DNA from: Lysinimonas soli
GTDB lineage: Bacteria; Actinomycetota; Actinomycetes; Actinomycetales; Microbacteriaceae
Length of the DNA stretch: 64,000 bases
Direction: 5' to 3'
Assembly: GCF_042655435.1 (NCBI RefSeq)
Contig: NZ_JBHSMG010000001.1
Span: forward strand, 1 to 64,000
Numbering within the stretch: position 1 is the first letter of the stretch; the number at the start of each line of letters is the position of its first letter. The position numbers and the translations under genes are program-made. Positions 7,623 through 16,445 of the stretch are shown piece by piece. The notes below the pieces were generated by a model. The model saw only the letters and a list, made by a program, of their open reading frames with translations. It had not been told where the DNA came from and did not search any database.

Positions 7623-7826
7623 ATGACGAACGGCACCGTCAAATGGTTCAACGCGGAGAAGGGCTACGGCTTCATCACGATCGACGGTGAGGGTCAGGAC
7701 GTCTTCGTTCACTACTCCGCGATCGACATGACGGGCTACAAGGTCCTCGAGGAGGGTCAGGCCGTCACCTTCGAGGTGGGCACGGGAAGCAAGGGGCCGC
7801 AGGCCGAGGGCGTCCGACCCGCCTGA
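7623..7826 (+). CDS. cspA: Cold-shock protein (CspA type)
   Basis: 67 residues, one OB-fold cold-shock domain. RNP1 (NAEKGYGFITID) and RNP2 (DVFVHYSAI) are both intact. It binds single-stranded RNA/DNA and acts as an RNA chaperone at low temperature. ATG at 7623 has GAGGAG upstream. It is monocistronic between the LytR_C gene and groEL. A second, longer cold-shock protein is at 21415. Confidence 0.95.
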   Translation: MTNGTVKWFNAEKGYGFITIDGEGQDVFVHYSAIDMTGYKVLEEGQAVTFEVGTGSKGPQAEGVRPA

Positions 7827-8065
7827 CCCCCGTGGCGAGTCCGGGCACGCCCCTGCGCGCCGTCCGCGGCCTCTCGCTACCCGCCCGGTAGTCTCGCCGG
7901 CAGACGGCCCGTGGGCGGGGCGGTTCATCGTCAGGCTGCGGGCGCGGCATCCGGATCATGCGCTCGACGGATGCCGCACCGCAGCCGCCTTCTCGTCGCA
8001 CCGCGGCTCACGATGGCTCTCCTCGTTCTGCCGAGGAGGTGCGCGACCCTGGTCGGCTCGCGCAG
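7827..8065. other. Non-coding spacer upstream of the groEL operators
   Basis: About 240 bp of GC-rich sequence between cspA and the first CIRCE operator. No convincing open frame, RNA gene or terminator was recognised in it on either strand. Confidence 0.5.
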
Positions 8066-8092
8066 CTTGCACTCCCTCATGTCGAGTGCCAG
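8066..8092 (+). promoter_or_regulatory. CIRCE operator 1 (HrcA binding site)
   Basis: CTTGCACTC - 9 bases - GAGTGCCAG, close to the CIRCE consensus TTAGCACTC-N9-GAGTGCTAA. HrcA represses groE genes by binding CIRCE and releases on heat shock. The TTGCAC inside the left arm could also serve as a -35 element. Confidence 0.85.
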
Positions 8093-8100
8093 AATGAGCT

Positions 8101-8127
8101 CTGGCACTCACACGTCGTGAGTGCTAA
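8101..8127 (+). promoter_or_regulatory. CIRCE operator 2 (HrcA binding site)
   Basis: CTGGCACTC - 9 bases - GAGTGCTAA, with the right arm matching the consensus exactly. Its centre is 35 bp from that of operator 1, about three and a half helical turns. It lies 82 bp before the groEL start. Confidence 0.92.
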
Positions 8128-8209
8128 AGAACGCGTGGCGCGATCGAACGATCCGGGTCGCCGCGTTCGACTCTGCTTGGAACACGTCCGGGAGGGACGA
8201 CACACACTT

Positions 8210-9838
8210 ATGGCTAAGATCATCGCTTTCGACGAAGAGGCCCGTCGCGGCCTCGAGCGCGGCCTCAACATCCTGGCTGACGCCGTGCGCGTCACGCTCG
8301 GCCCGCGCGGTCGCAACGTCGTGCTGGAGAAGAAGTGGGGCGCCCCCACGATCACCAACGACGGCGTCTCCATCGCCAAGGAGATCGAACTCGACGACCC
8401 CTTCGAGAAGATCGGCGCCGAGCTGGTCAAGGAGGTCGCGAAGAAGACGGATGACGTCGCCGGTGACGGAACGACCACCTCGGTCGTGCTCGCCCAGGCG
8501 CTCGTCCGCGAGGGCCTGCGCAACGTCGCGGCCGGCGCCGACCCGATCAGCCTGAAGCGCGGCATCGAGAAGGCCGTCGAGGCCGTCATCAAGGAGCTCG
8601 TCGCCAACGCCAAGGAGATCGAGACCAAGGAGGAGATCGCGGCCACCGCCTCCATCTCCGCCGGCGACACCGAGATCGGTGCGCTCATCGCCGAGGCCAT
8701 CGACAAGGTCGGCAAGGAGGGCGTCGTCACCGTCGAGGAGTCGAACACCTTCGGCACCACGCTCGAGCTCACCGAGGGCATGCGCTTCGACAAGGGCTTC
8801 CTGTCGCAGTACTTCGTGACCGACCCCGAGCGTCAGGAAGCGGTCTTCGAAGACCCGTACATCCTGATCGTCAACTCGAAGATCTCGAACATCAAGGACC
8901 TGCTGCCCGTCGTCGACAAGGTCATCCAGGCCGGCAAGCAGCTGCTCATCATCGCCGAGGACGTGGATGGCGAGGCTCTCGCGACCCTCGTCGTCAACAA
9001 GATCCGTGGCATCTTCAAGTCGGTCGCCGTCAAGGCCCCCGGCTTCGGAGACCGTCGCAAGGCGCAGCTGCAGGACATCGCGATCCTCACCGGCGGCCAG
9101 GTCATCAGCGAGGAGGTCGGTCTCAAGCTCGAGAACGCCACCCTCGACCTGCTCGGCCAGGCCCGCAAGGTCATCGTCACCAAGGACGAGACCACGATCA
9201 TCGAGGGCGCCGGTGAGGCTTCGGCCATCGCCGGTCGCGTGAAGCAGATCCGTGCCGAGATCGAGAACACCGACAGCGACTACGACCGTGAGAAGCTCCA
9301 GGAGCGCCTCGCGAAGCTCGCCGGAGGTGTCGCGGTCATCAAGGCCGGTGCCGCAACGGAGGTCGAGCTCAAGGAGCGCAAGCACCGCATCGAGGACGCC
9401 GTGCGCAACGCGAAGGCCGCCGTCGAAGAGGGCATCGTCGCCGGTGGTGGCGTCGCGCTCATCCAGGCGGGCAAGAACGCCTTCGAGGGCAAGATCATCA
9501 AGGGTCTGACGGGAGACGAGGCGACCGGTGCGAACATCGTGCGCGTCGCGATCGACTCGCCGCTCAAGCAGATCGCGCTCAACGCCGGCATGGAGCCGGG
9601 CGTCGTCGTCGATAAGGTGCGTCACCTCCCCGTCGGTCAGGGCCTCAACGCCGCGACCGGCGAGTACGTCGACATGCTGGCCGCCGGCATCAACGACCCG
9701 GTGAAGGTCACCCGCTCCGCGCTGCTCAACGCCGCGTCGATCGCCGGGCTGTTCCTCACCACCGAGGCCGTCGTCGCCGACAAGCCGGAGAAGTCCGCGG
9801 CTCCCGCGGGCGACCCGACGGGCGGCATGGACTTCTAA
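8210..9838 (+). CDS. groEL: Chaperonin GroEL
   Basis: 542 residues, the 60-kDa chaperonin that refolds proteins with GroES in the cytoplasm. It shows MAKIIAFDEEARRGLERGLN at the start, the ATP-site motif DDVAGDGTTTSVVLAQAL, the apical-domain GFGDRRKAQLQD and the conserved C-terminal GGMDF. There is no groES beside it, as expected for the lone groEL copy of actinobacteria. Start ATG at 8210 has GGGAGGG upstream. Two tandem CIRCE sites precede it and a strong hairpin terminator follows, so it is a monocistronic HrcA-controlled heat-shock gene. Confidence 0.98.
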   Translation: MAKIIAFDEEARRGLERGLNILADAVRVTLGPRGRNVVLEKKWGAPTITNDGVSIAKEIELDDPFEKIGAELVKEVAKKTDDVAGDGTTTSVVLAQALVREGLRNVAAGADPISLKRGIEKAVEAVIKELVANAKEIETKEEIAATASISAGDTEIGALIAEAIDKVGKEGVVTVEESNTFGTTLELTEGMRFDKGFLSQYFVTDPERQEAVFEDPYILIVNSKISNIKDLLPVVDKVIQAGKQLLIIAEDVDGEALATLVVNKIRGIFKSVAVKAPGFGDRRKAQLQDIAILTGGQVISEEVGLKLENATLDLLGQARKVIVTKDETTIIEGAGEASAIAGRVKQIRAEIENTDSDYDREKLQERLAKLAGGVAVIKAGAATEVELKERKHRIEDAVRNAKAAVEEGIVAGGGVALIQAGKNAFEGKIIKGLTGDEATGANIVRVAIDSPLKQIALNAGMEPGVVVDKVRHLPVGQGLNAATGEYVDMLAAGINDPVKVTRSALLNAASIAGLFLTTEAVVADKPEKSAAPAGDPTGGMDF

Positions 9839-9925
9839 TCGCCGATGGCGATTCGACGTCGCATGCCGGCGTGAGCGCGGCAGCGTCCTGCGAACACTGA
9901 GCGCCGACATCACCGCCGAAATCGC

Positions 9926-9961
9926 AAGCGGGCGGTTCCTCTTCGGAGGGGCCGCCCGCTT
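9926..9961. terminator. Bidirectional hairpin between groEL and the RDD gene
   Basis: A ten-base perfect stem AAGCGGGCGG / CCGCCCGCTT with a 16-base loop sits 88 bp after groEL, and 85 bp after the convergent RDD gene. There are A's before the stem and only a short T run after it, so it could stop transcription from both sides. Confidence 0.7.
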
Positions 9962-10045
9962 CGCCGTGTTCGGGGTGCGCGTCGCGACTCGAACCGGATG
10001 GCGGGGGCCTCGAACCGGCCCGGTGGGCAGCCGGGGCGACCCGGC

Positions 10046-10576
10046 TCAGAGCGCGGGAGCCGGCGCGGTCGTCGCCATGACCCGAGTGCCCGCGACCCGG
10101 TCGTGCAGGGCGCGACCGGTCACGACGAGCAGCACGATCGAGACGGCCGGCACGGTGTACGCCCCGACGAGCGCGACCGTGGCCCAGATGGGCGGGCCGG
10201 CCGGTGCTCCCCAGAGCGCGAAGACGGCGGTGTGCGCGAGTTCCCACGGCAGCGCGTACTTGACCGCGTTGCGCGCCAGAGCCCGGGCGAATCCCGTTGC
10301 AGGTTCGCCGGGGCGCGGTCTCACCTCGAGTCGAAGCAGTCGCTTGCCCGGAGTCGCATGGCGGGCGGCGCTCTCGAACCCCGCGGCCACGATCGTGATC
10401 GGGGCGATCAGGGCGATGAACCCGACCAGGTTGCCCGCCACGGGGCCGACCGCGTGGGTGACTCCGCTGACCCACAGCACGGCGCCGGCGGCGGCGACCA
10501 CTCCGATCCACGGGAGCATGCAGGCGATGTCGACCAGGGTCGCCAGCACTCGGGCCCCCGCCGTCCGCCTGGTCAT
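10046..10576 (-). CDS. RDD family membrane protein
   Basis: 176 residues with about four membrane segments. The RDD hallmark is near the start (GARVLATLVDIACMLPW, with Arg and Asp) and TPGKRLLRLEV in the middle. Function is generally unknown; some relatives support osmolyte or ion exchange. It is last of four same-strand genes: response regulator, histidine kinase, WXG100 and RDD. RDD and WXG100 genes often neighbour type VII secretion, but no secretion ATPase is present here. Confidence 0.85.
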   Translation of the reverse strand: MTRRTAGARVLATLVDIACMLPWIGVVAAAGAVLWVSGVTHAVGPVAGNLVGFIALIAPITIVAAGFESAARHATPGKRLLRLEVRPRPGEPATGFARALARNAVKYALPWELAHTAVFALWGAPAGPPIWATVALVGAYTVPAVSIVLLVVTGRALHDRVAGTRVMATTAPAPAL

Positions 10577-10636
10577 GTCGCGATGCTATCGGCGCCGCGT
10601 CGCTCAGCAGGCGCCCGCGCCGCGCGGCTCGGCGAC

Positions 10637-10927
10637 TCAGCCGTGGAACAGTCGTGCGTTCTGCTGCTCGACGTCGGCGTAGAGCTGACCCGCCTGAGCG
10701 AGCGCGGCGTTGATGTGCGCGAGGCTCTCTTCCACCCGCTGCTGCGTCGCCTTCCAGTCGCCCACGACCCCCTGGAAGGCGGTCGCCGCTTGACCGGACC
10801 AGCTCGACTGGAGGTTGACGAGCTGGCTGTGCAAGCCGCTCACCTCGGCCTGGATGCGGCCGACGGCCGCTCGCACGTTGCCGGTCGCCGCGACGACCGC
10901 TTCACTGTCCACCTGATATCGCGTCAT
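10637..10927 (-). CDS. WXG100 (ESAT-6-like) small protein
   Basis: 96 residues forming two amphipathic helices around a central W-S-G turn (LQSSWSGQAATAF), the WXG100 hallmark. Such proteins are usually type VII secretion substrates that dimerise. ATG at 10927 is 10 bp after the histidine kinase stop; the longer open frame upstream is a shadow of the kinase. No EssC/EccC-type genes or a second WXG partner are in the window, so its export route must lie elsewhere. Confidence 0.88.
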   Translation of the reverse strand: MTRYQVDSEAVVAATGNVRAAVGRIQAEVSGLHSQLVNLQSSWSGQAATAFQGVVGDWKATQQRVEESLAHINAALAQAGQLYADVEQQNARLFHG

Positions 10928-10937
10928 GCCAGTCAGG

Positions 10938-12635
10938 CTAGGAGCGCGGCGCCTTCTCCTCGGCGGCCGCGGGCGCATCCGTTGACGACTCGGTGTCGGG
11001 CTCGCGGGGGAGGAGGGGAATGCTGACCCGGAAGGTCGCGCCGCCGCCCGGCGTCTCGACGACCTCGACGTGCCCATGGTGGTTCGCCACGATGCCGGCC
11101 ACGATCGCGAGGCCCAACCCGCTGCCGCCGGTGTCGCGCGTGCGCGAGGTGTCGGCGCGCCAGAAGCGCTGGAAGATCTTCTCGCGCAGCTGGGGCGGGA
11201 TGCCCTCGCCGTGGTCGACCACCGAGATCGCGCCGTAACCGCCCACGCGATCCACCTCGACCGCGAGCTCGATCGGGCTGTCGGGCGGGGTGAAGCGCAT
11301 CGCGTTGCCGATCAGGTTGGTGATGACCTGACGGATCTTGTCCTCTTCGGCGAGCACGATCGGGCCGACATCGGGAATCGGCAGCGAGGCGGGGGCCGCG
11401 GTCTCGACCGAATTCGCTGCGGGCCGGCGTCGGCGCAGACGGGCAAGGGTGGCCCCGGCGAACGAGATCGGTCGCGGGGCGGCGGTGCCAGCCGGCGCGG
11501 GCGGCGCACCCTCCGACGGGGGCGTCTGCTCGGCGGGTGCCGGCGCGTCGAGCGACTCGGGCACGACGACCGTGATGCGGCGCAGCGGCGCCGAGGCGGT
11601 CGCGTCGAGGGCGGCATCCCGGGCGATCGGCAACAGGTCGACGGGGGCGAGTCGCAGCGGCTTCGCCTCATCGAGCCGGGCGAGCTCGAGCAGGTCTTCG
11701 ACGAGGGTGCCCATGCGGATCGCCTCGCGCTCGATGCGATCCATCGCCTGGGCGACCTCTTCGGGGGTCTGGAGGGCGCCCATCCGGTACAGCTCGGCGT
11801 AGCCGCGCAACGAGACGAGCGGGGTGCGCAGCTCATGGCTGGCATCGCCGACGAAGCGCCGCATCTGCTCGACCGTGCGCTGCCGATCGGCGAACGCCCG
11901 ATCGATGCGCGCCAGCATCGTGTTGAGGGAACGGTTCAACCGCCCGACCTCGGTATTCGGCGTGGCGCCGCCCAGCCGTTGGGTGTAGTCGCCCGCGGCG
12001 AAGCGCGCGGCCGTGGCTTCGACCTCGCGCAGGGGGGTGAAGGTGCTCGTCACGAGCAGCTGGGTCGTCGCGGCACCGAACACGATCACGGCGAGGGCGA
12101 AGCCGAAGAAGATCAGGATGAAGCGGGCGACTGAGGAGTCGACGTTGCTGAGGCTGAGTCCGATCAGCAGCGTCGCCGCCGCCGATCCGTTGTCGACGCG
12201 GATGGGGTAGGTGATCACCCGCCACTCCTGGGTGTGGCTGGCGTTGCTCAGGGTGATCGCGCCGTCGAGGTCGATCACATGGCTGAGCGTGAGCGACGAG
12301 GTCACCGGGCGCAGGCTCGCCTGGCTGGTGGTGAGGTTGTCGTCGATGATCTTGCCCGAGGCGTCCACGGCCGCGACGTAGTACGGGATCAGTCCCGCGC
12401 TCTGGTCGCCGAAGGTCTGGATGTCATCGATGCTGATGTTCGCCGGGAGGGCCTTGTAGGCGGCCGCGATCTGGGCATCCGTCTGATCGATGAGGTAGCC
12501 GCGCAGCACGCTCATCGTCCCGGCACCGGCGACGGCGAGCCCGAAGGTGAGCAGCAGCACCGTGACACCGGTGATCTTGGCGCGCAGCGAGATGCCGTTC
12601 CACCAGCGATCGAACGAGGCAGGCATGGTCGCCAC
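10938..12635 (-). CDS. Sensor histidine kinase
   Basis: 565 residues. Transmembrane helix 1 is at about 20-42 and helix 2 at about 170-195, with a 125-residue external sensor domain between. A HAMP linker is followed by HisKA with GDASHELRTPL (phospho-His near 270), then HATPase with N-box LIGNAMRFTPP and G-box GGSGLGLAIVAGI. An unusual Pro/Ala-rich, Arg-containing insert of about 50 residues separates HisKA from HATPase. GTG at 12635 follows GGAGGCTCCCC. It pairs with the response regulator 49 bp upstream. Confidence 0.93.
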   Translation of the reverse strand: MATMPASFDRWWNGISLRAKITGVTVLLLTFGLAVAGAGTMSVLRGYLIDQTDAQIAAAYKALPANISIDDIQTFGDQSAGLIPYYVAAVDASGKIIDDNLTTSQASLRPVTSSLTLSHVIDLDGAITLSNASHTQEWRVITYPIRVDNGSAAATLLIGLSLSNVDSSVARFILIFFGFALAVIVFGAATTQLLVTSTFTPLREVEATAARFAAGDYTQRLGGATPNTEVGRLNRSLNTMLARIDRAFADRQRTVEQMRRFVGDASHELRTPLVSLRGYAELYRMGALQTPEEVAQAMDRIEREAIRMGTLVEDLLELARLDEAKPLRLAPVDLLPIARDAALDATASAPLRRITVVVPESLDAPAPAEQTPPSEGAPPAPAGTAAPRPISFAGATLARLRRRRPAANSVETAAPASLPIPDVGPIVLAEEDKIRQVITNLIGNAMRFTPPDSPIELAVEVDRVGGYGAISVVDHGEGIPPQLREKIFQRFWRADTSRTRDTGGSGLGLAIVAGIVANHHGHVEVVETPGGGATFRVSIPLLPREPDTESSTDAPAAAEEKAPRS

Positions 12636-12684
12636 GGGGAGCCTCCGGATCGGGCGTCGAGTGCGGCGCGTCAGGTGAGCCGCG

Positions 12685-13377
12685 TCAGACCTTCGCGGCC
12701 TTGAGCATGTACCCGAATCCGCGCTTGGTCTGGATCATCGGCTCGCTCGAGTGCTGATCGAGCTTGCGGCGCAGGTACGAGATGTAGCTCTCGACGATAC
12801 CTGCGTCGCCATTGAAGTCGTACTCCCAGACGTGGTCGAGGATCTGCGCCTTCGAGAGCACGCGGTTCGGGTTCAGCATCAGGTAACGCAGCAGCTTGAA
12901 CTCGGTGGGGCTGAGCTCCACCTGCTCGTCGCCGACGGTGACCTCGTGGGTGTCCTGGTCCATGGTGAGTTCGCCGGCGCGGATGACCGCGTCCTCCTCG
13001 TCGTGCATCGTGCGGCGCAGGATGGCCTTGATGCGGGCGACGATCTCGTCGAGGCTGAACGGCTTGGTCACGTAGTCGTCGCCGCCGACGGTGAGGCCGG
13101 TGATCTTGTCCTCGGTGTCGTCCTTGGCGGTGAGGAAGAGGATGGGCGCCGTATAGCCGGATGCCCGCAGCCGCTTGGTCACGCCGAATCCGTTCATGTC
13201 GGGCAGCATGACGTCGAGGATGATGAGGTCGGGTTCTTCTTCGAGCACGGCCGAGATGGCCTGAGCGCCGTTGCCGACCGCACGGACGGCGAAGCCGGCG
13301 AAACGCAGGCTGGTCGTGAGCAGGTCGCGGATGTTGGGTTCGTCGTCGACGATGAGGATCTTCGGGCCGTCGGTCAT
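12685..13377 (-). CDS. OmpR-family response regulator
   Basis: 230 residues. Receiver domain (about 5-118) has DDE near the start, phospho-acceptor Asp in LIILDVMLP, Thr/Ser in FLTAKDD and Lys in VTKPFS. The winged-helix DNA-binding domain (about 135-228) ends in the usual RRKLD...TKRGFGYML. It is the first gene of the operon with its kinase, the WXG100 protein and the RDD protein, implying control of envelope functions. ATG at 13377 is chosen because the longer frame upstream is antisense to the ArsR gene. Confidence 0.95.
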   Translation of the reverse strand: MTDGPKILIVDDEPNIRDLLTTSLRFAGFAVRAVGNGAQAISAVLEEEPDLIILDVMLPDMNGFGVTKRLRASGYTAPILFLTAKDDTEDKITGLTVGGDDYVTKPFSLDEIVARIKAILRRTMHDEEDAVIRAGELTMDQDTHEVTVGDEQVELSPTEFKLLRYLMLNPNRVLSKAQILDHVWEYDFNGDAGIVESYISYLRRKLDQHSSEPMIQTKRGFGYMLKAAKV

Positions 13378-13485
13378 GGCACTAGTGTCTGCGCGTTCGC
13401 TGGGTGAATCCTGGGAACAACGGCTCGTGCGCTTCGAAAGTCGTCCGCGGGTACCGTCATCGCGACATGACGATATGATGGAAAC

Positions 13486-13839
13486 GTGAATCCGCAAGAT
13501 GCGCAACGTCCCCTCTACGAGGTCAAGGCGAACCTCTTCAAGGGGCTCGCGCATCCGGTGCGGGTCCGCGTGCTCGAGGTGCTCTCGGCCGCCGGCGAGG
13601 TCTCGGTGACCGAGTTGCTCGCCGACACCGGGCTGGAGCCCTCGCATCTCTCCCAGCACCTCGCGGTGCTCCGCCGCCACAACCTCGTCGTGGCCGAGCG
13701 CCGCGCCAGCCAGGTCTACTACCGGCTGGCATACCCGCAGGTCGCCGAGATGCTGCGGTCGGCCCGCTCGCTGCTGCTCGACATCCTCGAGCACACCCAC
13801 CGACAGCTGGTCTCGACCACGAGCCTGCCCGAGCTATGA
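13486..13839 (+). CDS. ArsR-family transcriptional regulator
   Basis: 117 residues, winged helix-turn-helix at about 18-95: ANLFKGLAHPVRVRVLEVL, then SVTELLADTGLEPSHLSQHLAVLR as the DNA-reading part. It lacks the CxC metal motif of classic ArsR, so its signal is unknown. GTG start at 13486. The stop overlaps the start of the SulP gene (ATGA at 13836), so the two are translationally coupled and it probably controls the transporter. Confidence 0.9.
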   Translation: MNPQDAQRPLYEVKANLFKGLAHPVRVRVLEVLSAAGEVSVTELLADTGLEPSHLSQHLAVLRRHNLVVAERRASQVYYRLAYPQVAEMLRSARSLLLDILEHTHRQLVSTTSLPEL

Positions 13840-15518
13840 GCATCCGCAGTTACCTCCAGCCCCTGCTGCCGAGCACGCAGGACTATCGGCCCGTGGCACG
13901 CACCTGGCGCGGCGATCTGATCGCGGGCGTCACGGTCGGCATCGTGGCGCTGCCGCTCGCGCTCGCCTTCGGGGTGAGTTCGGGTGCCGGCGCCGAGAGC
14001 GGACTGATCACGGCCATCGTCGCCGGGATCGTGGCGGCCGTCTTCGGCGGCTCCAACATCCAGGTCTCGGGTCCCACCGGAGCCATGGTCGTCGTGCTCG
14101 GCCCGATCGTCGCGGCGCACGGCCCCGGTGTGGTCGCGGTCGTGAGCGGGCTCGCCGGCGTCGTCGTGCTGCTGGCGGGGGTGTTCAAGATCGGGCGGGT
14201 GGTGTCGTACATCCCCTGGCCGGTGATCGAGGGCTTCACCCTCGGCATCGCCGTGATCATCTTCCTGCAGCAGGTGCCCTCCGCGATCGGGGCGAAGGCC
14301 GGGCCGAGCACCAACGCCTTCGTCTCGGCGATCCAGTCGTTCTCGACGGTGTCGTGGCCCTCGGCGGGCTGGGCGCTGCTGACGGTCGCCGTCGTCGCGG
14401 CCATCATGCTGCTGGCACCGCGCATCCACCGGCTGGTGCCCGGGTCGATCATCGCGATCATCGTCGTGACGGTTCTCGCCTCGCTCCTTGCTTTGCCGTT
14501 GAGCCGCATCGGGCGGCTGCCCTCATCGCTGCCGGCGCCCCACCTGCCCTCGGTGGCCTGGGATGCCCTGCCCGGGCTGGCCGGCGCCATCTTCACGGTC
14601 GCCGCGCTCGCCGCCATCGAGTCGCTGCTGTCGGCGCGGGTCGGGTCCACGCTGGCCGACACCGGACCGTATGAACCGGATCGCGAACTGGTCGGGCAGG
14701 GCCTCGCCTCGATCGCCTCCGGCTTCTTCGGCGGGATGCCGGCCACCGGCGCGATCGCCCGCACCGCCGTGAACGTGCGCTCGGGCGGTCGCACGCGGGT
14801 GGCCGCGATCGTGCACGCGCTCGTGCTGCTCGGGATCGTCTACCTCGCGGCGAGCATCGTCTCGCTCATCCCGCTGGCCGCGCTCTCGGGCGTGCTGATG
14901 GTCACGGCGACCCGCATGGTCTCGGTGGCGACCGTGCGCAGCGTGGTCGGGTCGACCCGCTCCGACACGATCGTGTTCCTCATCACCGCACTGATCACGG
15001 TGTCGTTCGACCTCATCATCGCGGTGGGCATCGGCATCGTGGTCGCCGGGTTCTTCGCCCTGCGGGCACTGTCGCGCTCCGGCGGCGTGATCCGCGAGAC
15101 GCTCCCCGGCACCACGCGGCCGGGAGACGAGCACATCGCGCTGTTCCGGCTCGACGGCTCGCTCTTCTTCGGCGCGGCCGAGCGCATGCTCGCCGCCATG
15201 AGCGGGGTGCGCGACGTCGACGTCGTGATCATCCGGATGTCGCAGCTCCAAGCCCTCGATGCGACGGGTGCCCGGGTCATCGCCGAGCTCGTCAACGCGC
15301 TCGAGCGGCGGGGGATCACGGTGCTCGTGAAGGGCATCCAGCCTCGTCACCTGCAACTGGTCACCAGGGTCGGGGTCATCGACTCGCTGCGGCACCAGAA
15401 GCATCTCTTCACCGACCTGGATGCCGCGGTCGAGCACGCGCGCGACCACGTGCGCCGAGCTGCCGAGTCCGCCGGCCGCACCGCGCCGTCGGCGCCTCCC
15501 GCCGCGTCGCCGGAGTAA
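13836..15518 (+). CDS. SulP-family anion transporter
   Basis: 560 residues. Ten to twelve membrane helices (about 30-405) of the SLC26/SulP type, with GDLIAGVTVGIVALPLALAFG and FGGSNIQVSGPTGAMVV, then a C-terminal STAS domain (about 425-535) with IRMSQLQALDATGARVIAELV. It transports sulphate, bicarbonate or a related anion across the membrane. It is coupled to the ArsR regulator. An Ala/Pro-rich tail closes the protein. Confidence 0.92.
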   Translation: MSIRSYLQPLLPSTQDYRPVARTWRGDLIAGVTVGIVALPLALAFGVSSGAGAESGLITAIVAGIVAAVFGGSNIQVSGPTGAMVVVLGPIVAAHGPGVVAVVSGLAGVVVLLAGVFKIGRVVSYIPWPVIEGFTLGIAVIIFLQQVPSAIGAKAGPSTNAFVSAIQSFSTVSWPSAGWALLTVAVVAAIMLLAPRIHRLVPGSIIAIIVVTVLASLLALPLSRIGRLPSSLPAPHLPSVAWDALPGLAGAIFTVAALAAIESLLSARVGSTLADTGPYEPDRELVGQGLASIASGFFGGMPATGAIARTAVNVRSGGRTRVAAIVHALVLLGIVYLAASIVSLIPLAALSGVLMVTATRMVSVATVRSVVGSTRSDTIVFLITALITVSFDLIIAVGIGIVVAGFFALRALSRSGGVIRETLPGTTRPGDEHIALFRLDGSLFFGAAERMLAAMSGVRDVDVVIIRMSQLQALDATGARVIAELVNALERRGITVLVKGIQPRHLQLVTRVGVIDSLRHQKHLFTDLDAAVEHARDHVRRAAESAGRTAPSAPPAASPE

Positions 15519-15548
15519 GTCCCGGACCCGCACTCCGGGCGGAGCCCC

Positions 15549-16445
15549 CTAGGCGTCGCGGCGCTTGACCAGGATCGCGCCCACCACGAACGCCACCGCG
15601 AACCACCCCAGGAGCACGAGCAGGCCCTGCCACGAGTCGAGCGTGATGTTCTGGATCGCGGTTCCCGCCGCGCCCCCCGCACCGCTCCGTGACGTGACGG
15701 TCTGGGCGGCCGCCGGGTACGCGTACAACTTGCTGCCCGCGTCGCTCGGCAGGAAGGCCGCGATGTTGCCCGGCCATTCGGCCTGGGTGACCCGGGCGAG
15801 CACCTGCAGGATGATCGGCACCACCAGCACGAGGCCGAGCGAGGCCGCGATGCTGCCCGCGCTGTTGCGCAGGATGAGGCCGATCCCGAGCGAGAGCACG
15901 CCGATCAGGGCGAGGTACCCGGCGCCGCCGATCAGGGCGAGCCAGACCGCGCCGTCGCCGAAGTCGGGATGGACCCCCTTGGCGGGCAGCAGCGGGGCGG
16001 TGACCAGGGCGGCGGCGATCAACGACACCAGCCCGACGACGAAGGTGCTGACCCCGAACACGAGCACCTTGGCGATGATCGCGGGCAGGCGCTTGGGCAC
16101 CGCCGCGAAGGTCGAGCGGATCATCCCGGTTCCGTACTCGCCCGTGATCACCAACGCGCCGAGCACGGCGCTCACCAGCTGACCGAACCCGATGCCGAGC
16201 GTCGCCGCGGTCACCCACGTGCTCTGCTGCGAGTCGTGACTCGCGACTCCCTTGATCGCGGGGACCGCCGCGGCGATCAGCAGGCCCAACCCGACCGTGA
16301 GCAGCACGATGATGATGTAGCACCACATCGTCGAGCGCAGGCTGCGCAGCTTGATCCACTCCGAGCGCAGCACGCCGGCGAAGGTCAGCCCTGACGCACC
16401 GGTGCTCTTCGCCGTGGCCGCCGCGTTCGTGGTCATCGTAGTCAT
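15549..16445 (-). CDS. ABC transporter permease (ABC-2 type)
   Basis: 298 residues with about six membrane helices; the N-terminal SGLTFAGVLRSEWIKLRSLRSTMW is the typical opening of actinobacterial ABC-2 permeases. It forms an exporter with the ATPase encoded immediately upstream, with a 4-bp start/stop overlap. Substrate is unknown; such pairs often export antibiotics or peptides. It is convergent to SulP, with a short hairpin (15521-15539) between them. Confidence 0.9.
   Translation of the reverse strand: MTTMTTNAAATAKSTGASGLTFAGVLRSEWIKLRSLRSTMWCYIIIVLLTVGLGLLIAAAVPAIKGVASHDSQQSTWVTAATLGIGFGQLVSAVLGALVITGEYGTGMIRSTFAAVPKRLPAIIAKVLVFGVSTFVVGLVSLIAAALVTAPLLPAKGVHPDFGDGAVWLALIGGAGYLALIGVLSLGIGLILRNSAGSIAASLGLVLVVPIILQVLARVTQAEWPGNIAAFLPSDAGSKLYAYPAAAQTVTSRSGAGGAAGTAIQNITLDSWQGLLVLLGWFAVAFVVGAILVKRRDA

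Noticed and set aside
8108..9913. 601-codon open frame antisense to groEL
   Set aside because: Composition is typical of the mirror of a GC-rich gene (Asp/Leu/Arg-rich), with no known domain; the same applies to the long antisense frames at 5382-6890, 11070-12134 and 16463-17794.
10637..10927. A type VII secretion locus
   Set aside because: Only one WXG100 gene and an RDD gene are seen; no EccC/EssC, mycosin or EccD-like gene is in the window.
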